Shown: positions 57,177 to 64,000 of the stretch, piece after piece
Position numbering within the stretch: position 1 is the first letter of the stretch
Layout: each line of letters begins with the position of its first letter
From: Methylocapsa sp. S129
Lineage (GTDB): Bacteria; Pseudomonadota; Alphaproteobacteria; Rhizobiales; Beijerinckiaceae
Assembly: GCF_009765995.1 (NCBI RefSeq)
Contig: NZ_LMUI01000019.1
Location: forward strand, 130,982 to 194,981
Direction: 5' to 3'
Length of the DNA: 64,000 bases
The notes under the pieces: model-generated
Database searches by the model: none
What the model was told of the DNA's origin: nothing
What the model saw: only the letters and a program-made list of their open reading frames with translations
Translations under genes and position numbers: made by a program

Positions 57177-57899
57177 TTGATCGGGTCATCCTTGCGCGTG
57201 CTTCTTCGCAGTTCCTTATCGCTTGCAACCGACAGCCCCGTGCTCTACGCGCCTTCGCTGCGTCAGCTCGCTCCTGACGCGACCCTCGTTATGGCGACCT
57301 TGCCGATCCTCGATTGGAACGCCGCGCTTCTGGCTGATCTGGCAGCGGTTGATGTCGGACCCGCGCCGCGTGTCTATGCCGCTGTGCTCGCGACCGACCC
57401 ATTCGCCTGTTGGGAAGATATCGCCGACGCCTTGAGGGGCGCCGGCGTCAGTGGTGTGTCGAACTTCCCGAGTTTGGCTTTGGTAGACCGGTCAGCGCTG
57501 GCCGACCTCGATGCCGCCAACCTCGGCTACGCACGCGAACTCGATCGCCTCGCCTGGTTCGCCGGCGATGGCTTTCACGTGCTGGGGATAGCCGCTACGC
57601 CCGATCAGGTCGTCGAAGCGCGAAACCGACTTGGCTCGTCGCTCGACGCCTTGTGCCTGACTGAGGCCGGCGACCTTCACCGCTCGCTCAATACCGGTCT
57701 CGCTTTGGTTCGCGCATTCGAATGTGCGGCCGGGGAAGACCCCGCGCCGGGCGCGCCGATACTGCGGATCGCCGAGGAGAACGCGCCCACGAAAAAAAGC
57801 AAGACGACCCGCGTCTCGACCCGCACGCCGACGGCGCGAGCGGAGCCACAAGTCGATCGAGCGCCTAGGCGGCGCTCTTCCGTTAATCGAGGATCTTGA
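57177..57899 (+). CDS. Short divergent TIM-barrel paralog, function unknown
   Basis: The 240-residue product has the central block of the neighbouring TIM-barrel family. This is GAGVSGVSNFPSLALVDRSA at about residues 88-107, then NLGYARELDRLAWFA and GIAATPDQVVEARNRLG, aligning with GFSGVTNFPSVIHL and GYDREVSLLL of the regulator. The first barrel strands are reduced and the last strands (HGGG-type) are missing. The C-terminal 45 residues are basic and low-complexity. It may be a degenerate enzyme or a partner subunit. The start is uncertain (TTG 57177 or TTG 57192). Its end overlaps the regulator gene. Confidence 0.65.
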   Translation: MIGSSLRVLLRSSLSLATDSPVLYAPSLRQLAPDATLVMATLPILDWNAALLADLAAVDVGPAPRVYAAVLATDPFACWEDIADALRGAGVSGVSNFPSLALVDRSALADLDAANLGYARELDRLAWFAGDGFHVLGIAATPDQVVEARNRLGSSLDALCLTEAGDLHRSLNTGLALVRAFECAAGEDPAPGAPILRIAEENAPTKKSKTTRVSTRTPTARAEPQVDRAPRRRSSVNRGS

Positions 57900-59751
57900 G
57901 CGCCTTGATCTTGTTATAGAGGGTCTTGCGGGAAATGCCGAGGAACCGGGCGGTGCGGCTGCGGCTAAGCTTGTTGCGGCGCAGGCCGTCGATGATCCAG
58001 TCTCGCTCCGACAGGTCTTTGGTCTTGTTGCTCGAAATACGTGTGTCTAGCAGCGACGCGAGCCGTTCGGCAGTGACGCGGCTGCCCGGCGCGAGCGTCG
58101 AGAGCCGTTCGACGACGTGCCGCAATTGTCGGACGTTGCCCAGCCAATCAAGGTCGGCGAGCGCGCGGAACGCGGAGTTCTCGAGAATGACCGAGCGCGA
58201 TCCGCCTTCGCCTTTGAACTCGACTAGAAAGTGCTGGATCAGAAGTGGTAGATCCTCAAGCCGGTCGCGGAGCGGCGGAAGAACAACTTCGAACCCAGAG
58301 AGCGCTTCCGCTAGGCTCGGCGCAACGGCTCCCGCCGCGACGAGGCGGCCCAGATCCGCCGACGCGGTCGCAATGATCTTCGCTTCGGACCAGACGAGAG
58401 CCGATCCGCCAACAGGAGTGAAGCTTCCTCTTTCGAGGTAGTCGGCCAGTCTTTCCTGACAGCCCAGCGCCAAATGATCGAGATGAACAATCAGCACCGA
58501 CGAGTCGCTCGCCGATTCCAGAATTGAGATCCGCCGTTTCGTGCCGCCATGCCCCTCGACGCCGAACAAGGCCTCAGCCTGTTCGGTGGCCGCCCCGGCG
58601 TGGCAGGTGAAGACCGTGGATTGCCGCCCCTTCCGCGGGCTGACAGCATGGATCAACTCCCCCATGGTCCGCTTGCCGGTCCCCGGCTCCCCGACGATCA
58701 GCGCCGGGTTCGAACCCGAGGCCAGGCGCTTGGCGGTTTCAAGCGCCTGATTCATGGCAGCCGATTGAGCGACGACGCCGTGCTGATAGCCGCTCAAGCG
58801 CAATTGCCGCTCGAGGGCGTCTACTTTGTTTCGAAGAACGTTGATCGTCTTAAAGCCCGCCGTGATTTCGAGCACTGAAGTTTGCAGCGGGACGCGGTCG
58901 AGGCTCGAGCCGCCGATGAACCCCTGAGCGCCGGTTTCTCGGCAAACATCGAGCAACTCGTCCGGTTTCGTGATGGGGCCGCCGCCCAGCAGGCAGACCA
59001 CTTTGCGATCGATCGCGTGAACGCAGCGCGCCATGTCGCGGGTGCGCGCCGCCATCTCGGTCAAACCGATCGCCGGCGACGCTGCGTCCGGTCGGCCGGA
59101 ATTCAAATTGAAATTAATGCAGATTGCGCGCACGCCCGCCTCGGCCATGCGCCGTGCGTCGCTTTGGGTCCGGGTGTAGCCCAAAGCGGCAAGACCAACT
59201 CGCTGAGCGCCCAGGAGCAGCGAGACTTCGCGATCGTAGCCCAGCCCAAGACCTTCCAGCGCAGCTCGGCGTCCTTCGTCCAGATGAATCACCGAGGGAA
59301 AGTTCGTGACGCCGCTGAACCCCCAGCGCGCCAACTTGTCGAGGAAGGCGTTGATCTCCAGCCGAGGATCAAACGTGCACGCCCCGAAGAATACGGGCAG
59401 TTTAGTGTTCGGCAGGATCTCGGTCCGGGCGAAGCCGGCCACGAACGTGTTGTTGTCGCGGATGGGGAGGACCGAGGCCGGAGAGGAGCCCCCCATAGTG
59501 CGAAAACGCCCGGCGGAAAGCGCCAGAAGGAAATCGGCTCCCGCCCGTTCTGCCGCCTGGGCGGTCATGCCGGAGCCGATCGCAGCGCCCAAAATGAACG
59601 CACGCGGGTCGCGCAAGTCCTTCTGCAGCCAGAAAGACTTCCGGCTCGCCGGCGTCAGCGCACCAGCGTCGGAGTCGGCCGCGGTGCTCAGGCCGGTGCC
59701 TCCTCTGCCCGAACGCGCCCGATCAATTCCATCGTTCCGAAACTCCTTCAC
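57883..59751 (-). CDS. TIM-barrel/AAA+/Fis fusion transcription regulator
   Basis: This 622-residue protein has a PEP-hydrolase-like TIM barrel at about 40-300, with WGFSGVTNFPSVIHLDEG at 143-160 and GGGPITKPDE near 260. A short coiled coil (301-320) and an NtrC-type AAA+ domain (325-550) follow, with Walker A GEPGTGKR at 354-361. The Fis HTH is at 583-620. GAFTGA is missing, replaced by GVEGHGGTKRRI, and the Walker B acidic pair is LDH (residues 424-426, VHLDHL). It is therefore unlikely to activate sigma-54 by the standard route. It probably senses a metabolite through the barrel and controls this cluster. Confidence 0.87.
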   Translation of the reverse strand: MKEFRNDGIDRARSGRGGTGLSTAADSDAGALTPASRKSFWLQKDLRDPRAFILGAAIGSGMTAQAAERAGADFLLALSAGRFRTMGGSSPASVLPIRDNNTFVAGFARTEILPNTKLPVFFGACTFDPRLEINAFLDKLARWGFSGVTNFPSVIHLDEGRRAALEGLGLGYDREVSLLLGAQRVGLAALGYTRTQSDARRMAEAGVRAICINFNLNSGRPDAASPAIGLTEMAARTRDMARCVHAIDRKVVCLLGGGPITKPDELLDVCRETGAQGFIGGSSLDRVPLQTSVLEITAGFKTINVLRNKVDALERQLRLSGYQHGVVAQSAAMNQALETAKRLASGSNPALIVGEPGTGKRTMGELIHAVSPRKGRQSTVFTCHAGAATEQAEALFGVEGHGGTKRRISILESASDSSVLIVHLDHLALGCQERLADYLERGSFTPVGGSALVWSEAKIIATASADLGRLVAAGAVAPSLAEALSGFEVVLPPLRDRLEDLPLLIQHFLVEFKGEGGSRSVILENSAFRALADLDWLGNVRQLRHVVERLSTLAPGSRVTAERLASLLDTRISSNKTKDLSERDWIIDGLRRNKLSRSRTARFLGISRKTLYNKIKALKILD

Positions 59752-60835
59752 GCCGAAACGCGACGCCGTCCTTCGAAAACAGGTAACAATCCCGCGGCGC
59801 TACCGCAATGCTTGCGCTAGCCTCCTTGCCTCGCACCTGGTTGCTCGGGGACACGGCCACGATCGCGTCGCTGCCGACGGCGCCGTAGAGATAGGTGACG
59901 CTCCCGAGATGCTCGACAACGTCGACGACGATATCGAGCGACAATTCGTCCCGATTCGCGCCGGGCGGGACGAAGTCGTCCGGTCGAATACCAAGTACAA
60001 GGGGACTGCCCGACGGGAGGTCGATTGCGCCGACTGGCAACGTCACGCCGCGGCCATCTGACAATGTGATCCTCGCGCCTTCTCTCGTCGCCTCGACAAG
60101 GCGGCAGTCGAGGAAATTCATCTTGGGCGAGCCGATGAAACCCGCCACGAACTGAGACGCGGGATGATGGTAGAGGTCATAGGGCGCGCCTACCTGTTCG
60201 ATGCGGCCGGCCCGAAGCACGACGATCTTGTCGGCCATCGTCATGGCCTCGACCTGATCGTGCGTGACGTAGATCATCGTGTTCCCGAGCTGACGATGCA
60301 GCTTGGCGATCTGGATACGCATCTGCACACGGAGTTCGGCGTCGAGATTTGACAATGGCTCATCGAACAAAAAGACTTTCGGCTCGCGCACGATGGCGCG
60401 CCCGATCGCGACACGCTGGCGCTGACCGCCGGACAATTGCCGCGGCTTGCGATCGAGCAGATGTTCGATCTGCAGTAGCTTCGCGGTCTCGCCCACCCGG
60501 GCTTGTATTTTGGATTTCGTCGCCTTCGCCATCTCCAGCGGGAAGGCCATGTTCTGACCGACGGTCATGTGCGGGTAAAGCGCGTAGTTCTGAAACACCA
60601 TGCTGAGATTGCGGTCCGCGGCATCCACGTCGTTGACAGTGCGACCGTCAACGCACAGGCGCCCGCTCGTGATGCGTTCCAGGCCTCCTATCATGCGCAA
60701 GAGCGTCGATTTCCCCGAACCAGACGGTCCGACGAACACGACGAACTCCCCATGAGAGATTTCGAGGTTGATGTCGCGCAGAATTTCGACGCTGCCGTAA
60801 GCCTTGTTGATTCTCTCCAGCTTGACATCGGCCAT
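59723..60835 (-). CDS. ABC transporter ATPase, sugar type (UgpC/MalK-like)
   Basis: From MADVKLERIN at 60835 the protein has 370 residues. Walker A is GPSGSGKST, the signature is LSGGQRQRVAIGRAI, Walker B is VFLFDEPLSNLD, and the switch His is in YVTHDQVEAM. A C-terminal TOBE/OB regulatory domain is present (LGIRPDDFVPP). Such ATPases serve CUT1 carbohydrate importers. The matching permease is at 63384; the other permease and the binding protein must be beyond the right edge. The 3' end overlaps the regulator start by 29 bp. Confidence 0.92.
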   Translation of the reverse strand: MADVKLERINKAYGSVEILRDINLEISHGEFVVFVGPSGSGKSTLLRMIGGLERITSGRLCVDGRTVNDVDAADRNLSMVFQNYALYPHMTVGQNMAFPLEMAKATKSKIQARVGETAKLLQIEHLLDRKPRQLSGGQRQRVAIGRAIVREPKVFLFDEPLSNLDAELRVQMRIQIAKLHRQLGNTMIYVTHDQVEAMTMADKIVVLRAGRIEQVGAPYDLYHHPASQFVAGFIGSPKMNFLDCRLVEATREGARITLSDGRGVTLPVGAIDLPSGSPLVLGIRPDDFVPPGANRDELSLDIVVDVVEHLGSVTYLYGAVGSDAIVAVSPSNQVRGKEASASIAVAPRDCYLFSKDGVAFRREGVSERWN

Positions 60836-60885
60836 CGGTAACTCCCTCACTACATCTGTTATTGACCAGGCTCTGCACCGCACCG

Positions 60886-61677
60886 TCAGGTCGGAATTTC
60901 GGATAAGCTCTCGATTACAATGTCGGGGGGTGACAGACCTGGCTCCTCCGGTTCGGCCACGCCTGTGGTGACCAACACAGAGTAAAGACCGGCGCGCTTG
61001 CCAGCCTGGATATCGGTCGCAACCTGGTCTCCGATCATCAGCGTCGATTCTCTCGGCGTGCCCAGCCGTTGCAAGGCGGTCTCGATCATATGCGGTTCCG
61101 GCTTGCCGAGGACGATGGGTCGAACTCGCGTGGCTGCGGAAACAGCAGTCAGCATCGCACCGGCGCCCAGCTCGAAGCCATTCGCGGTCGGAAGCAAAAG
61201 ATCCGGATTGGTACCGATGAGCGTCGCTCCGGCGAGCAGCGCGTCCACCGCGACGCAGAGCTTTCGGTGACTGATGTTGCGGTCCAGACCCATGACGATC
61301 ACTTCCGGCGATCGGTCAGTGATTTCGAATCCGGCCGCGGCGATGGCGTTGTATAACGCCGGCGCGCCGATCACGAAGACAGGCGTCCTCGGTGGCCAGC
61401 GCTCCTTCATCATCTGCGCCGCTACGAGGCTCGAGGTGACAATACGTTCCGGAGTAACGGTAACTCCGAAGAACCTTAGCTTCTCGGCGACATCCTCGGG
61501 TGAGCGCGTCGAATTGTTGGTGACGAACGCATAAGGAATGCCGGTCCGCTCCCAATTGTTGAAAGCCTGAATCGCATCGCGAATCCCCACTTCGCCACGG
61601 TAGACGACCCCGTCGAGATCGGAAATGATCCCCTTGACCGCAGGCCAGCCCAAGAGATTTCCGTTGCGCTCAACCAT
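60886..61677 (-). CDS. HAD-IIA phosphatase (NagD-like)
   Basis: This 263-residue HAD hydrolase has motif I SDLDGVVYRG (nucleophile Asp), motif II FVTNNSTRS, a C2 cap, GKPEPHMIE with motif III Lys, and motif IV MIGDQVATDIQAGKRAGL. NagD-like enzymes remove phosphate from small sugar phosphates or nucleotides. It overlaps the SDR gene by 8 bp, so it is co-translated with the kinase and dehydrogenase genes. Confidence 0.88.
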   Translation of the reverse strand: MVERNGNLLGWPAVKGIISDLDGVVYRGEVGIRDAIQAFNNWERTGIPYAFVTNNSTRSPEDVAEKLRFFGVTVTPERIVTSSLVAAQMMKERWPPRTPVFVIGAPALYNAIAAAGFEITDRSPEVIVMGLDRNISHRKLCVAVDALLAGATLIGTNPDLLLPTANGFELGAGAMLTAVSAATRVRPIVLGKPEPHMIETALQRLGTPRESTLMIGDQVATDIQAGKRAGLYSVLVTTGVAEPEEPGLSPPDIVIESLSEIPT

Positions 61678-62443
61678 TCATCAACATCCCGCCATTTACG
61701 TGTATCATCTGGCCGGTGATGTAATCCGCGGCAGGGCTCGCGAGGAAAACGGCGAGACCAACAAGATCCTCGGGGTTTCCGACCCGCCCCAGGGGAATTC
61801 TGCCGTGGTGCCGGGCCTCGGTCTCCTCACGTGGCCGGCCATGCATGGGCGTATCGATTATACCGGGAGCGATGCCGTTCACGGTGATCCGATGCTGGGC
61901 GCATTCGTAGGCGAGCAGCTTCGTAATATCGTGCACGACCGCCTTGGATAGGCAATAGTCCGCTCCGCCGGCCTGATAGTTGAACACGGCGCCCTGCGAT
62001 GACAATGACGAGCCTATGTTGATAATGCGACCGGCGCCGTTCTTGATGAAACGCCGCACCGCGAGACGGGAGCAGAGCAGAACCGCATCGGTATTGATCT
62101 TCATGGTGCGTTCGATTTTTCCCCTGTTGCCAGTGAGCAGAGATTCGCTCGACTTAATTCCGGCGTTGTTAATCAGGATGTCGAGGCGACCGAACCGTTG
62201 CGTCACCGTGTCGAGCACCGCGGAAATCTGCTCCTCTTCGGTCACGTCCATCGCAAGGGCCAGCACGCTACCATTGTCTCCGTGATCCGCGAGTGCGCGG
62301 GTGAGCGCCTCGCGGTTGGTGTCGGTCGCCACCACATTGGCTCCCGCCTCGCAAAACGCCACCACGAGCGCGCTGCCGATTCCGCCCGCTGCGCCGGTGA
62401 TAAGGACGGTGTGTCCGCTGAGGGAAAACGATAGATCTGTCAT
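61670..62443 (-). CDS. SDR-family sugar/polyol-type dehydrogenase
   Basis: From MTDLSFSLSG at 62443 the protein has 257 residues. It has the TGAAGGIGSA loop, an acidic residue after beta-2 (ATDTNRE, favouring NAD), NNAGI, the Ser in IGSSLSS, YCLSK as the catalytic Tyr-Lys, and the C-terminal GQMIHVNGGM typical of FabG-like SDRs. Context suggests it oxidises a sugar, polyol or sugar acid. It overlaps the kinase gene by 4 bp. Confidence 0.88.
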   Translation of the reverse strand: MTDLSFSLSGHTVLITGAAGGIGSALVVAFCEAGANVVATDTNREALTRALADHGDNGSVLALAMDVTEEEQISAVLDTVTQRFGRLDILINNAGIKSSESLLTGNRGKIERTMKINTDAVLLCSRLAVRRFIKNGAGRIINIGSSLSSQGAVFNYQAGGADYCLSKAVVHDITKLLAYECAQHRITVNGIAPGIIDTPMHGRPREETEARHHGRIPLGRVGNPEDLVGLAVFLASPAADYITGQMIHVNGGMLMNG

Positions 62444-63387
62444 AAGGGCTCCACAAGCGATCGGCTGGCTAGAAAAGCGTCCACGGTCTCGACCGAGGGC
62501 ATGGCGGATTGCGCGCCTGCGCGAGTGACGCACAGCGCGGCGACCGCCATGGCATAGCGGATGGCGCGCTCAATAGGCGCCGAGCGGGCGAGCGCCGCGG
62601 CCAATCCCCCGGTGAAGGCGTCTCCCGCGGCGGTGGTGTCGAGGGCTTTCACCGGGAAGGCCGGAACATGAAAGCGGCGTTGGTCGTCCGCGTAGAACGC
62701 GCCCTGCGCGCCCAGTGTGACGATGACAGCCCGTACGCCGAGATCGAGAAGTCCTTCGGCGGCGCGCTCGGCCGAGACGAGATCGACGACCTCGATCCCA
62801 GTGAGATCAAACGCCTCCGTCTCATTGGGCGTCGCGTAGTCGACTTGCCGCCATGCCGCCTTCGTCAAACCCTTCCGCACCGGCGCCGGATTGAAGATCA
62901 GCTCGAACCCGTAATCGGGTTTCAGCGCAAACAGACGCTCCAGAGCCGCGTTGGGCAGCCCCATTTCGGCAACCACGAGGGCCCCTGCCCCGATAAGACT
63001 CGCAACCCGCTCGATGTCGCGTTCCGACATCGACTGATTTGCCCCCGATTCAATGCCGATGATGTTGCCGCCGTCGCCGTCGACTATGATCAGCGCTGTT
63101 CCGGAGTTGGCGCCGCGCACAGTCTCTATTGCGTCAGTCTGGACGCCCGCATCGAGAAGTGCGCGTTTCAAAATCGCGCCCGCCTCGTCGTCGCCAAGCT
63201 TGGTGAAGAGCCGCGGCGCGAGACCGAGCCGAGCCGCTGCGACGGCCTGGTTCGCACCCTTGCCGCCGGGATACCGGATGAGATCGCCCATCACCGATTG
63301 TCCCCGCGTGGGAAGACGATCGACCGAGAGGCAGAAATCGAGGTTGCAGGTTCCAAAGAAGATGAGAGGTTTCGGCGCGCCGGTCAC
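62440..63387 (-). CDS. Ribokinase-like PfkB carbohydrate kinase
   Basis: This 315-residue PfkB-family kinase has the N-terminal GGKGANQAVAAARLG substrate motif and the C-terminal DTTAAGDAFTGGLAAA motif with the catalytic Asp in GDAF. TVNGAQG-like ATP contacts are in VTLGAQGAFY. It most resembles ribokinase, but the sugar cannot be assigned. The start is a GTG in a GTGA overlap with the permease stop. Confidence 0.9.
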   Translation of the reverse strand: MTGAPKPLIFFGTCNLDFCLSVDRLPTRGQSVMGDLIRYPGGKGANQAVAAARLGLAPRLFTKLGDDEAGAILKRALLDAGVQTDAIETVRGANSGTALIIVDGDGGNIIGIESGANQSMSERDIERVASLIGAGALVVAEMGLPNAALERLFALKPDYGFELIFNPAPVRKGLTKAAWRQVDYATPNETEAFDLTGIEVVDLVSAERAAEGLLDLGVRAVIVTLGAQGAFYADDQRRFHVPAFPVKALDTTAAGDAFTGGLAAALARSAPIERAIRYAMAVAALCVTRAGAQSAMPSVETVDAFLASRSLVEPL

Positions 63388-64000
63388 TTGACCGCCCCGA
63401 AGGTGAGACCGCGTTCGAGGTGCCGCTGCCCGAGCAGGATAAGGACTACGGGAACCGCCATGGTGACGACGAGACCCGCAGCCATGACAGGATAAAACTG
63501 CACACCGGGGTTCAACAGCTTCAGAAGCGCGACTGTAACCGGGGCTTTGGCGGAGCTCAACATCAAGCCGAGCGCAAAATTGTGCCAGGCGAGCAGGAAC
63601 ACGAGCAGCGACGCGCCGATCAGGCCTGGTTTCAACAGCGGCAGGACCACGCGCCAGACGATCTGGATCGAACTGGCGCCGTCCATCGCGGCGGCGTCCT
63701 CAAGCTCCCGCGGGATGTCCTCGATATAGGACCTACTGAGCCACACGATCATCGGTAAGGTGACGACCTGATACACCCAGATCATGCCGACGTAAGTGTC
63801 GTAGAGGCCGATCGCTTGAAAGACGCTGAAGAGCGGGATGACGACGAGCAGGACTGGCGCGAAGCGGAATCCCAAGATAAAGAACGCGATATCTTCCTTG
63901 TAGGGGATATCCCGCCGAGCCAGCACATAGCCGACCGGGACGCCGACGATGACTGACACGATAACAGATCCGACCGCGATGATAACGCTGTTCTCGATGG
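63384..64000 (-). CDS. ABC sugar transporter permease (partial, CUT1 MalG type)
   Basis: The frame is open to the right edge and the N-terminus is not seen; IENSVIIAVGSVIVSVIVG continues upstream of an internal GTG at 63959. Five membrane helices are visible. The cytoplasmic EAA loop is present as ELEDAAAMDGASSIQIVWRVVLPLLKPG. The short C-terminal tail (QRHLERGLTFGAVK) is typical of MalG-like permeases. It is coupled to the kinase gene by overlap. Confidence 0.9.
   Translation of the reverse strand, partial: IENSVIIAVGSVIVSVIVGVPVGYVLARRDIPYKEDIAFFILGFRFAPVLLVVIPLFSVFQAIGLYDTYVGMIWVYQVVTLPMIVWLSRSYIEDIPRELEDAAAMDGASSIQIVWRVVLPLLKPGLIGASLLVFLLAWHNFALGLMLSSAKAPVTVALLKLLNPGVQFYPVMAAGLVVTMAVPVVLILLGQRHLERGLTFGAVK

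Overview
The window is about 64 kb of GC-rich DNA from an alphaproteobacterium, most likely a member of the Hyphomicrobiales (Rhizobiales). A Beijerinckiaceae/Methylocystaceae-type relative is my guess from gene order and protein style; no marker in the window fixes the genus. The strongest placement evidence is the block dusB(nifR3)-ntrB-ntrC-ntrY-ntrX-dat-hfq-hflX, together with the rpsF-rpsR-DUF2232-rplI and rlpA-dacA-tmk-holB-metG-tatD-MBL operons.

Positions 1 to about 14.5 kb are conserved chromosome: DUF1467, coq10, cinA, ispDF, pyrF (frameshifted), then the nitrogen-regulation block, hfq and hflX. At 14.5-18 kb a small accessory patch interrupts the housekeeping genes. It holds a TetR repressor with two clear operator copies, a TetX-like flavin monooxygenase, an APH(6)-like antibiotic kinase and a DUF1697 gene. 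From 18 to 42 kb housekeeping resumes: mazG, a double cold-shock protein with a textbook terminator, a DMT transporter, parE, galM, a glycosyltransferase, cytochrome b561, ribosomal genes, an SDR, ihfA, a MerR regulator, tRNA-Pro, a frameshifted diguanylate cyclase, an M20 peptidase, and the MBL/tatD/metG/holB/tmk/dacA/rlpA operon. At 42.1-45.4 kb lie three TadE/TadG-type pseudopilin genes; the largest carries two copies of an extra beta-rich module.

At 46.47-46.52 kb there is a 45-bp remnant of the 3' half of a tRNA-Lys(UUU) gene, followed by a tyrosine integrase. The orientation of the remnant places an integrated island to its right, running past the end of the window. The intact tRNA-Lys gene and the other boundary are not in view. 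The island contains a decaying SDR/LysR pair, glcE and glcF without glcD, and a large catabolic/transport cluster.

That cluster is the most unusual part of the window. It has the two halves of a Tm-1-like protein (a UPF0261 ATP-binding protein and a PEP-hydrolase-like TIM barrel) as adjacent genes, a KstD-like flavoprotein, and a short divergent TIM-barrel paralog. It also has a regulator in which the same TIM barrel is fused to an NtrC-type AAA+ domain and a Fis HTH. Immediately upstream is a translationally coupled set: ABC sugar permease, ribokinase-like kinase, SDR, HAD phosphatase and ABC ATPase. I read this as an uncharacterised route for uptake, phosphorylation and oxidation of a small sugar- or polyol-like compound, probably sensed by the TIM-barrel regulator. 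The substrate cannot be told from sequence.

Several genes are broken: pyrF and the GGDEF gene by single-base changes in homopolymers, which may be sequencing errors, the island SDR by a frameshift plus a stop, and the LysR N-terminus by an apparent 4-base slippage.
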